In this document: piece by piece, positions 56,030 to 62,950 of the stretch | How the letters are laid out: every line of letters begins with the position of its first letter | Numbering within the stretch: the stretch's first letter is position 1 | Assembly (NCBI RefSeq): GCF_000010725.1 | Contig: NC_013854.1 | Location: 773,001-837,000, forward strand | DNA from: Azospirillum sp. B510 | GTDB lineage: Bacteria; Pseudomonadota; Alphaproteobacteria; Azospirillales; Azospirillaceae | Direction: 5' to 3' | Length of the DNA: 64,000 bases | Made by a program: the position numbers and the translations under genes | The notes under the pieces: generated by a model | The model's input: only the letters and a program-made list of their open reading frames with translations | Told to the model about the DNA's origin: nothing | The model's database searches: none

Positions 56030-56073
56030 TTCTTGCGCCCCCTCACCCTTCCCTCTCCCACGGCGGGAGAGGG
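55949..56073. repeat. Dispersed palindromic repeat at the DUF3306 3' end
   Basis: Two nested hairpins: CCCTCTCCCG / CGGGAGAGGG at 55949-55971 and CCCTCTCCC / GGGAGAGGG at 56051-56073. GGGAGAGGGAGGGG and CCCCTCACCCTTCCCTC also pair with each other across the element. It resembles the element at 23070-23148. The first half lies inside the DUF3306 reading frame. The second hairpin, followed by GGCTTTC, could act as a terminator. Confidence 0.75.
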
Positions 56074-56219
56074 GGCTTTCACCCTCGCAAAACCGCTTTC
56101 AAAATGCGACCGCCCACCCCGCCGGTCCAGACAGGCTCAAAACAAAGGGGCGCTCTGTTAGCGCGAGCATAGCGCGTTGATAAAGTTTGATTTGCCCCCT
56201 CTTTAGGGTGCGTCCTCGG

Positions 56220-56248
56220 TTGACAAACGGATGGCTTAACCCTTTTTA
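56220..56248 (+). promoter_or_regulatory. Candidate sigma-70 promoter before the formate dehydrogenase subunit genes
   Basis: TTGACA (56220-56225) is followed after 17 bases by TTTTTA (56243-56248), with TATTAT nearby at 56247. It lies in the 372-base gap between DUF3306 and the TorD-like chaperone gene, which is AT-rich around 56200-56290. The -10 match is weak. Nothing else clear was seen in the gap apart from the repeat. Confidence 0.35.
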
Positions 56249-56401
56249 TTATCCGACTGTGAATTGCTAAGTCACTGTAAGGCAATGGCTTTTCGCAGGT
56301 GCGTCAAAATGGGGCACGGGGAGCGGTTCCAATAACGGCGCGCGGTTCGTCCGCGGACGCCGGCACCCCCGTCTTGCTCGTCCGGGAGGAGTTTGCGGCG
56401 C

Positions 56402-57028
56402 GTGTCCAGGGCCGTCGATCACACTGTCCCCCCCGCCCTCGCGGAGGAGGAGCTGTTCCGTGCGCAGGTCTATGCCCTGCTGGCGCAGCTGCTGGCGCGT
56501 CCGCCCGACGCCGCCTTCCTGGCCGCGCTGGGGGGATTGGCCGGCGATGGCGGCGAGTTCGGCACGGCGCTCGACCGGCTGGCGGAAGCGGCGCGCGGCG
56601 GCGATCCCGCTGCGCTGGAGGAGGAGTTCACCACGCTGTTCATCGGCGTCGGCGGCAGCGAGCGCACCCCTTACGGCTCCTTCTACCTGACCGGCTTCCT
56701 CAACGAGAAGCCCCTGGCGGCGTTGCGCGTCGACATGGCGCGGCTGGGCATAGCCCGGGCCGACGGCGTGTCCGAGCCGGAGGACCACATCGCCGCGCTC
56801 TGCGAGATGATGGCCGGCCTGATCGCCGGCGCCTTCGCCCCGGAGGATGGCGGGCCGGTCGGTCTCGACGGGCAGCGGGCCTTCTTCGACCGCCATATCG
56901 GCTCCTGGGCCGGGCGGTTCTTCACGGATTTGGAGACTTCGCCCTCGGCCCGCTTCTATCGGGCGGTCGGCGCGGTCGGACGGAGTTTCCTGGCGGTCGA
57001 GGCGCAAGCCTTCGACCTTGCGGCGTAA
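56402..57028 (+). CDS. TorD-like molybdoenzyme maturation chaperone
   Basis: A 208-residue all-helical cytoplasmic protein of the TorD/DmsD family. Visible features are RAQVYALLAQLLARPPD, LEEEFTTLFIGVGG, TPYGSFYLTGFLNEKPL and the EPEDHIAALCEMMAGLI segment; E-P-x-D-H is the family hallmark. It should bind the twin-arginine leader of the large subunit and hold it until the cofactor is inserted. I chose GTG at 56402 because the GGAGGAG site is well spaced for it and too close for the in-frame TTG at 56393. It is followed by the TAT-leader peptide gene after 18 bases. Confidence 0.9.
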   Translation: MSRAVDHTVPPALAEEELFRAQVYALLAQLLARPPDAAFLAALGGLAGDGGEFGTALDRLAEAARGGDPAALEEEFTTLFIGVGGSERTPYGSFYLTGFLNEKPLAALRVDMARLGIARADGVSEPEDHIAALCEMMAGLIAGAFAPEDGGPVGLDGQRAFFDRHIGSWAGRFFTDLETSPSARFYRAVGAVGRSFLAVEAQAFDLAA

Positions 57029-57046
57029 AGGGTGAGGAGCGGAGCC

Positions 57047-57298
57047 ATGACGCGGAACGCGGTCAAAGCCACGGATGAAGCTGTCAAACAGGGCAAGGAT
57101 AGGCAAGGCGACGACAGGGGGCTGGCCCGCCGCGACCTGTTCCGCGTCGCCGGTCTGGGTGCCGGTGCGCTCGGTGCCGCCGCGGCCGGTGTGACCGCCG
57201 CCGGTGGAACGGCCGAGGCGGCCCAGGCGGAGACGCCGGCCACCGGCTATCGCGAGACCGACCATGTCCGCAAGGTCTACGAAGTCAGCCGCTTCTAA
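57047..57298 (+). CDS. Formate dehydrogenase region TAT-leader protein
   Basis: An 83-residue protein with a twin-arginine signal (LARRDLFRVAGLGAGALG, residues about 26-43) followed by an alanine-rich hydrophobic stretch and a short mature part ending TDHVRKVYEVSRF. This matches the small family annotated as formate dehydrogenase region TAT target. The mature part is tiny, so it may be a membrane or complex accessory. GAGGAG precedes the ATG. It lies 13 bases upstream of the alpha subunit gene. Confidence 0.88.
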   Translation: MTRNAVKATDEAVKQGKDRQGDDRGLARRDLFRVAGLGAGALGAAAAGVTAAGGTAEAAQAETPATGYRETDHVRKVYEVSRF

Positions 57299-57311
57299 GG
57301 GGAACGCCGCC

Positions 57312-60227
57312 ATGCTGATCAAGAAAAGCCCGGCCACCTCCGGCGGCCGCCACCTCGCCCGCAGCCTGACCCAGACGCCGGCCACCGCCACCGGCGTGGC
57401 GGCCAGGGGATTTACGGTTGACCGCCGGGCCTTCCTGCGCAATTCCGGCATCGCCGCCGGTGGCGCCGCGCTGGCCTCTGCCATGCCCTTCGGCATGGTG
57501 CGGAAGGCCGACGCCGCCACCGCGACCGCCGTCGCCGGCGCGCCGGTCAAACAGGTCAAGTCGGTCTGCACCCATTGCTCGGTCGGCTGCACCGTGGTGG
57601 CCGAGGTCCAGAACGGCGTCTGGATCGGCCAGGAGCCCGGCTTCGACAGCCCGATCAACCTCGGTTCGCATTGCGCCAAGGGCGCTTCGGTGCGCGAGCA
57701 CGCCCATGGCGAGCGCCGCCTGCGCTATCCGATGAAGATGGTCGACGGCAAATGGACCCGGATCGGCTGGGACCAGGCGATCGAGGAGGTCGGCTCCAAG
57801 CTGCTGGCGATCCGCGAGCAGTCCGGTCCCGATTCGGTGTTCTGGCTCGGCTCGGCCAAGCACAGCAACGAGCAGGCCTATCTGTTCCGCAAGTTCGCGG
57901 CGCTGTGGGGCACCAACAACGTCGACCATCAGGCGCGCATCTGCCATTCCACCACGGTGGCCGGCGTGGCGAATGTCTGGGGCTACGGCGCCATGACCAA
58001 CAGCTATAACGACATTCAGAAGTCGCGGGCGCTGTTCTTCATCGGCTCCAACGCCGCCGAGGCGCACCCCGTCGCCATGATGCATGTGCTGAAGGCGAAG
58101 GAGCAGAACGCCGCCCCGCTGATCGTCGCCGACCCGCGCTTCACCCGCACCGCCGCCCACGCCAACGAATATATCCGCTTCCGTCCCGGCACCGACGTGG
58201 CGCTGGTCTGGGGCCTCCTCTGGCACATCCTCCAGAACGGTTGGGAGGACAAGGACTATATCGCCAAGCGCGTCTACGGCTTCGACGACATCCGCGCCGA
58301 GGTCGCCAAATGGACGCCGGAGGAGGTGGAGCGCGTCACCGGCGTTCCCGGTTCGCAGCTGAAGCGCGTCGCCCGCACGCTGGCCTCCAACCGGCCCGGC
58401 ACGCTGGTCTGGTGCATGGGCGGCACCCAGCATCATATCGGCAACAACAACACCCGCGCCTATTGCGTGCTCCAGCTGGCGCTGGGCAATGTCGGCGTGT
58501 CGGGCGGCGGCACCAACATCTTCCGCGGCCACGACAATGTGCAGGGGGCGACCGATTTCGGCGTCACCTCCGACAGCCTGCCCGGCTATTACGGTCTGGC
58601 CGAGGGGGCGTGGCGCCACTGGGCGCGCGTCTGGGACCTCCCCTATGACGGCATCCTGAAGCGGTTCGCCTCCAAGGCGCTGATGGAGAGCACCGGCATC
58701 CCGGTGTCGCGCTGGTTCGACGGCGTGCTGGAGGCCAAGGAGAATCTCGACCAGCCGAACCCGCTGAAGGGCATGGTCTTCTGGGGCCACGCGCCGAACA
58801 GCCAGGTCCGTCTGCCCGAGATGAAGAAGGCGATGGAGAAGCTGGAGCTGCTGGTCGTCGTCGATCCCTATCCGACGATGACGGCGGTGCTGTCCGACCG
58901 CAAGAACGACTTCTACCTGCTGCCGGCGGCGACCCAGTTCGAGACCTCCGGCTCGGCCACGGCGTCGAACCGCTCGGTCCAGTGGCGCGACAAGATCGTC
59001 GAGCCGCTGTTCGAATCGAAGACCGACCACGAGATCATGTATCTGTTCGCCAAGAAGTTCGGCTTCGCGGCGGATCTGGTCAAGAACATCAAGGTCAACG
59101 GCAACGAGCCGGTGATCGAGGACATCACCCGCGAGTGGAACCGCGGCATGTGGTCGGTCGGCTATACCGGCCAGTCGCCGGAGCGCCTCAAGCTGCACAT
59201 GCGGCATCAGGCCACCTTCGACAAGACGACCTTGCGCGCCGTCGGCGGCCCGTGCGACGGCGATTATTTCGGCCTGCCCTGGCCCTGCTGGGGCACGCCG
59301 GAGATGAAGCATCCCGGTTCCGCCAACCTCTACGACACCTCGCTGCCGGTTGCCGAGGGCGGCGGCGCCTTCCGCGCCCGCTTCGGCGTCGAGCGCAACG
59401 GCGTGACGCTGCTGGCCGAAGGCTCCTATCCGGAAGGGTCGGAGATCAAGGACGGCTATCCGGAAGTCACCATGGCGATGCTCCAGAAGCTGGGCTTCGA
59501 CGCCGACCTGACGGCGGAGGAGCTGGCGGTGATCCAGAAGATCGGCGGCGACAAGATCGGTGCGGTATCCTGGACGACCGACCTGTCCGGCGGCATCCAG
59601 CGCGTGGCGATCAAGCATGGCCTGAACCCGCCCGGCAACGCCAAGGCGCGCTGCGTCGCCTGGAACTTCCCGGACCCGGTGCCGATCCACCGTGAGCCGC
59701 TCTACACCCCGCGCCGCGATCTGGTCGCCAGCTACCCGACCTACAAGGACACCAAGTCCTGGCGCGTGCCGACTCTCTACAAGTCGATCCAGGACCGCGA
59801 CGTTTCCAAGGAATACCCGATCATCCTCACCTCCGGCCGTCTGGTCGAATATGAGGGCGGCGGCGACGAGACCCGCTCCAACCCCTGGCTGGCCGAGTTG
59901 CAGCAGGACATGTTCGTCGAGATCAACCCGTTCGACGCCAACAATGCCGGCGTCAAGGACGGCGAGCTGGTCTGGGTCGAGGGTCCGGAAAAGGGCCGGG
60001 TGAAGGTCAAGGCGATGGTGACCGAGCGGGTCGGCCGCGGCGTCGCCTTCATGCCCTTCCATTTCGGCGGCGTCTATCAGGGGCAGGATCTGCGCTCCAA
60101 ATACCCGGCCGGGGCCGACCCGATCGTGCTGGGCGAGGCCGCCAACACGGCGACCACCTACGGCTATGATTCGGTGACCCAGATGCAGGAAACCAAGACC
60201 ACCCTTTGCCGCATCCAGGCGGCCTGA
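57312..60227 (+). CDS. Formate dehydrogenase alpha (catalytic) subunit
   Basis: A 971-residue molybdopterin-containing subunit. It has a twin-arginine signal (DRRAFLRNSG, residues 37-46), then the [4Fe-4S] motif at Cys86, Cys89, Cys93 and Cys121 (CTHCSVGC...GSHCAKG). The active-site Cys211-His212 sits in QARICHSTTVAG; selenocysteine occupies the cysteine position in E. coli FdnG. Molybdopterin-binding segments such as GSNAAEAHPVAM, VADPRFTRTAAHA and the C-terminal dinucleotide-binding domain (LTSGRLVEYEGGG, VKDGELVWVEGP) are present. It oxidises formate in the periplasm and passes electrons to the beta and gamma subunits. AGGGGA precedes the ATG. Confidence 0.96.
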   Translation: MLIKKSPATSGGRHLARSLTQTPATATGVAARGFTVDRRAFLRNSGIAAGGAALASAMPFGMVRKADAATATAVAGAPVKQVKSVCTHCSVGCTVVAEVQNGVWIGQEPGFDSPINLGSHCAKGASVREHAHGERRLRYPMKMVDGKWTRIGWDQAIEEVGSKLLAIREQSGPDSVFWLGSAKHSNEQAYLFRKFAALWGTNNVDHQARICHSTTVAGVANVWGYGAMTNSYNDIQKSRALFFIGSNAAEAHPVAMMHVLKAKEQNAAPLIVADPRFTRTAAHANEYIRFRPGTDVALVWGLLWHILQNGWEDKDYIAKRVYGFDDIRAEVAKWTPEEVERVTGVPGSQLKRVARTLASNRPGTLVWCMGGTQHHIGNNNTRAYCVLQLALGNVGVSGGGTNIFRGHDNVQGATDFGVTSDSLPGYYGLAEGAWRHWARVWDLPYDGILKRFASKALMESTGIPVSRWFDGVLEAKENLDQPNPLKGMVFWGHAPNSQVRLPEMKKAMEKLELLVVVDPYPTMTAVLSDRKNDFYLLPAATQFETSGSATASNRSVQWRDKIVEPLFESKTDHEIMYLFAKKFGFAADLVKNIKVNGNEPVIEDITREWNRGMWSVGYTGQSPERLKLHMRHQATFDKTTLRAVGGPCDGDYFGLPWPCWGTPEMKHPGSANLYDTSLPVAEGGGAFRARFGVERNGVTLLAEGSYPEGSEIKDGYPEVTMAMLQKLGFDADLTAEELAVIQKIGGDKIGAVSWTTDLSGGIQRVAIKHGLNPPGNAKARCVAWNFPDPVPIHREPLYTPRRDLVASYPTYKDTKSWRVPTLYKSIQDRDVSKEYPIILTSGRLVEYEGGGDETRSNPWLAELQQDMFVEINPFDANNAGVKDGELVWVEGPEKGRVKVKAMVTERVGRGVAFMPFHFGGVYQGQDLRSKYPAGADPIVLGEAANTATTYGYDSVTQMQETKTTLCRIQAA

Positions 60228-60245
60228 CGCGCGGGAGTTTGAACC

Positions 60246-60923
60246 ATGGCCCGGATGAAATTCCTGTGCGACGCCGAACGCTGCATCGAGTGCAACGCCT
60301 GCGTCACCGCCTGCAAGAACGAGCATGAGATCCCCTGGGGCATCAACCGCCGCCGCGTCGTGACCATCAACGACGGCAAGCCGGGGGAGCGGACGATCTC
60401 GGTCGCCTGCATGCATTGCTCCGACGCGCCCTGCAAGGCGGTCTGCCCGGTCGATTGCTTCTATCAGACCGCCGAGGGCGTGGTCCTGCACAACAAGGAC
60501 CTGTGCATCGGCTGCGGCTATTGCTTCTACGCCTGCCCGTTCGGCGCGCCGCAATATCCGCAGGCGGGCAATTTCGGCAGCCGCGGCAAGATGGACAAAT
60601 GCACCTTCTGCTCCGGCGGCCCCGAGCCCGACAATTCGGAGGCCGAGTTCAAGAAATACGGCCGCAACCGCTTGGCGGAGGGCAAGCTGCCGCTCTGCGC
60701 CGAGATGTGCTCGACCAAGGCGCTGCTGGCCGGCGATGCCGACAAGGTGTCCGACATCTACCGCGAGCGCGTCGCCGCCCGCGGTTTCGGCTCCGGCGCC
60801 TGGGGCTGGAACACCGCCTATCAGACCAAGTCGGGTCAGGAGCGCGGCCAGCCCGGCGGCTCCGTCTTCCAGGGCGCCGGCGGTGCGGCCGGTGGGGTCC
60901 CCGTGCAGAAGCAGGGGCTGTGA
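60246..60923 (+). CDS. fdh3B: Formate dehydrogenase FDH3 beta (iron-sulfur) subunit
   Basis: A 225-residue electron-transfer protein with four [4Fe-4S] cysteine clusters: CIECNACVTAC (13-23), CMHCSDAPCKAVCP, CIGCGYCFYACP, and CTFC paired with CAEMC near the C-terminus. It receives electrons from the alpha subunit and hands them to the b-type cytochrome. It has no signal of its own, so it should be co-exported with alpha through the TAT system. The gene lies 18 bases after the alpha gene and overlaps the small lipoprotein gene by 4 bases. The glycine-rich tail is unstructured. Confidence 0.95.
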   Translation: MARMKFLCDAERCIECNACVTACKNEHEIPWGINRRRVVTINDGKPGERTISVACMHCSDAPCKAVCPVDCFYQTAEGVVLHNKDLCIGCGYCFYACPFGAPQYPQAGNFGSRGKMDKCTFCSGGPEPDNSEAEFKKYGRNRLAEGKLPLCAEMCSTKALLAGDADKVSDIYRERVAARGFGSGAWGWNTAYQTKSGQERGQPGGSVFQGAGGAAGGVPVQKQGL

Positions 60924-61114
60924 CGGTGACGGTCTCGGGGGCCGCCCTGCTGGCGTTCGGCGCCGTCCTCCTGCTGGCCGGCTGCCAGGAGGAAGGGGCG
61001 CCGCGTCCGGTCCATCTGGACAAGGGCGTCTATCAGGGGGCGGCCGACACGCCGCTGACCGCCGAGCAGTTGCGGGCGTTGCGGCAACGCAGCGCCTATC
61101 AGGGCGTGCGATAG
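60920..61114 (+). CDS. Small putative lipoprotein in the formate dehydrogenase operon
   Basis: A 64-residue protein: one hydrophobic segment (about 7-20) ends in lipobox LLLAGC with Cys22, followed by a short, charged mature tail (QEEGAPRPVHLDKGVYQG onward). It starts with GTG inside a GTGA overlap with the beta gene stop, and the cytochrome gene begins 10 bases after it, which supports real expression. It could be a small membrane-anchored assembly or stability factor for the complex; no family is known to me. Confidence 0.7.
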   Translation: MTVTVSGAALLAFGAVLLLAGCQEEGAPRPVHLDKGVYQGAADTPLTAEQLRALRQRSAYQGVR

Positions 61115-61124
61115 GGAGCGTCCG

Positions 61125-62183
61125 ATGGAAGGTCATCCGATGAAGACGGCTGTCGCCGCTCTGGTGCTCGGCATCGGTCTCGCCGGTGGCGCAATGCCTG
61201 CCGCCGCCCAGTCCAGCGTCCGCGTCGGCGGTTCGGTGGCGGAGCAAGAGGTCGACCGCGACGGGCCGATGGTGGTGCCGACCCAGATCATGGGCCAGAG
61301 CCGTGGCGACGGCTGGCACGACATCCGCATGGGCGAGCGGGGCACCGTCTCGATCCCCAACAAGCAGGCCGGCGTCCTGATCCAGTCGGAGGGCGAGGCG
61401 TGGCGCGCCCTGCGCAACGGGCCGCTCAGCGCGTATGGCTCCTGGGTGCTGGGCGGCATCCTCGCCCTGCTGGCCCTGTTCTTCCTGGTCCGCGGCCGCA
61501 TCCGCATCGATGGCGGGAAGACCGGCCGCACCATCGAGCGCTTCAACGCCTTCGAGCGCGGCGTCCATTGGCTGACCGCCGGCAGCTTCGTCGTGCTCGC
61601 CGTCTCCGGCCTGAATCTGCTCTATGGCCGCCATACCCTGTTGCCGCTGATCGGGCCGGAGCCCTTCGCCGCGCTCAGCCATTACGGCAAGCTCGCCCAT
61701 AATTTCCTGGGCTTCGCCTTCATCCTGGGGGTGGCGCTGATCTTCGTGATGTGGGCCCGCCACAACATCCCGTCGCGTCATGACCTGACCTGGTTCCTGA
61801 AGGCGGGCGGCCTGTTCTCCAAGGGCGTCCACCCGCCGGCCCACAAGTTCAACGGCGGCCAGAAGGTGATCTTCTGGTCCACCGTGGCCGGCGGGGCGGC
61901 GCTCGGCTTCACCGGCGTGCAGCTGATCTTCCCCTTCAGCTTCGCCACGCTGGAGGAGATGCAGCTTTATCAGCTGGCCCATGCCGCCATCGCCATCATC
62001 ATGATCGCCATCATCCTGGCGCACATCTACATCGGCTCCATCGGCATGGAGGGCGCCTTCGACGCCATGGGCGATGGTCAGGTCGAGCTGCAATGGGCGC
62101 GCGAGCATCATTCGCTGTGGGTCGAGGAGGTCACCGGCGAAAAGGCCGATCACGGTCCCCATCACCGGACACCGGCGGAGTGA
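61125..62183 (+). CDS. Formate dehydrogenase gamma subunit (cytochrome b)
   Basis: A 352-residue inner-membrane b-type cytochrome that passes formate electrons to the quinone pool. A signal peptide (about 1-28, ending PAAAQ) and a periplasmic N-terminal part precede four membrane helices (about 106-122, 148-168, 192-212, 292-312). Heme-ligand histidines are expected in FERGVHWLTAGS, KLAHNFLGF and LAHAAIAII/LAHIYIGS. ATG 61125 and ATG 61140 both have ribosome sites; the second gives a cleaner signal. It ends the formate dehydrogenase subunit genes. Confidence 0.93.
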   Translation: MEGHPMKTAVAALVLGIGLAGGAMPAAAQSSVRVGGSVAEQEVDRDGPMVVPTQIMGQSRGDGWHDIRMGERGTVSIPNKQAGVLIQSEGEAWRALRNGPLSAYGSWVLGGILALLALFFLVRGRIRIDGGKTGRTIERFNAFERGVHWLTAGSFVVLAVSGLNLLYGRHTLLPLIGPEPFAALSHYGKLAHNFLGFAFILGVALIFVMWARHNIPSRHDLTWFLKAGGLFSKGVHPPAHKFNGGQKVIFWSTVAGGAALGFTGVQLIFPFSFATLEEMQLYQLAHAAIAIIMIAIILAHIYIGSIGMEGAFDAMGDGQVELQWAREHHSLWVEEVTGEKADHGPHHRTPAE

Positions 62184-62189
62184 TTTGTC

Positions 62190-62220
62190 CCCTCCCCCGC
62201 CCAGCGGGGGAGGGTTAGGG
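62190..62220. repeat. Palindromic repeat after the formate dehydrogenase genes
   Basis: CCCTCCCCCGC (62190-62200) and GCGGGGGAGGG (62204-62214) form a perfect 11-bp stem with loop CCA. TTAGGG follows, echoing the GAGGGTTAGGGTG core of the element at 23070-23148. It probably doubles as a transcription stop. Confidence 0.75.
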
Positions 62221-62251
62221 TGGGGGGCCAACCACCTCCCAGGACGCCGCC

Positions 62252-62941
62252 ATGACCACCCACCTCGCCGACCGTCAGGCCGTCATCGACGGCTGCCTCG
62301 CCATGAACCGGCTGGGCGTCAATCAGGGCATGTCTGGCAACCTGTCGCGGCGGATCGATGGCGGTTTCCTGGTCACCCCGACCAGCATGCCCTATGACGC
62401 GTTGACCCCCGCCGACATCGTCGAGATGGGGTTCGACGGCACCTATCTCGGCGAGCGCCGCCCCTCGTCGGAATGGCGCATCCACCGCGACATCCTGCGG
62501 GCGCGGCCGGACATCTGCGTCGTCCTGCATGCCCACCCGACCTTCGCCACCGCGCTGGCGGTGCATGGGCGCGGTATCCCGTCCTTCCATTACATGGTGG
62601 CGCTGGCCGGTGGCGACTCGATCCGTTGCGCTCCCTACGCCACCTTCGGCACCCAGGAACTGTCCGACCATGCCCTGGCGGCGCTGGAGGGGCGGTTGGC
62701 CTGCCTGCTGGCCAATCACGGCATGATCGTGCTGGGCACCAGCGTCCAGTCCGCCCTGGCGCTGGCGGTCGAGGTCGAGACGCTGGCCCGCCAATATCTC
62801 CATGCCCAGCAGTTCGGCGAGCCGGTGATCCTGCCGCCCGACGAGATCGCCCGGGTGGCGGAGAAGATGCGGCGGATGAAATACGGCCAGCCGATCGACG
62901 ATGCGGACGCGCCGGAAGACACCGCCCGGCCGCGTCTGTGA
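62252..62941 (+). CDS. Class II aldolase/adducin family protein
   Basis: A 229-residue cytoplasmic, zinc-dependent aldolase-like protein. The expected zinc ligands are the two histidines of VVLHAHPTFATAL and a later His in LLANHGMIVLG. GNLSRRIDGGFLVTPT near the N-terminus is the phosphate-binding part typical of fuculose-phosphate aldolases. The catalytic acidic residue should be in SSEWRIHRDIL. Substrate cannot be assigned; sugar-phosphate cleavage is likely. It follows a palindromic repeat after the formate dehydrogenase genes, so it is probably a separate unit. Confidence 0.88.
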   Translation: MTTHLADRQAVIDGCLAMNRLGVNQGMSGNLSRRIDGGFLVTPTSMPYDALTPADIVEMGFDGTYLGERRPSSEWRIHRDILRARPDICVVLHAHPTFATALAVHGRGIPSFHYMVALAGGDSIRCAPYATFGTQELSDHALAALEGRLACLLANHGMIVLGTSVQSALALAVEVETLARQYLHAQQFGEPVILPPDEIARVAEKMRRMKYGQPIDDADAPEDTARPRL

Positions 62942-62950
62942 AACTCCGGC

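Noticed and set aside
57285-62231. A 1648-codon open frame antisense to the formate dehydrogenase genes
   Set aside because: Its protein is a low-complexity string of H, R, G, Q, A and L with no recognisable domain. The plus strand carries conserved enzyme motifs in a different frame. Long antisense frames are expected at this GC content.
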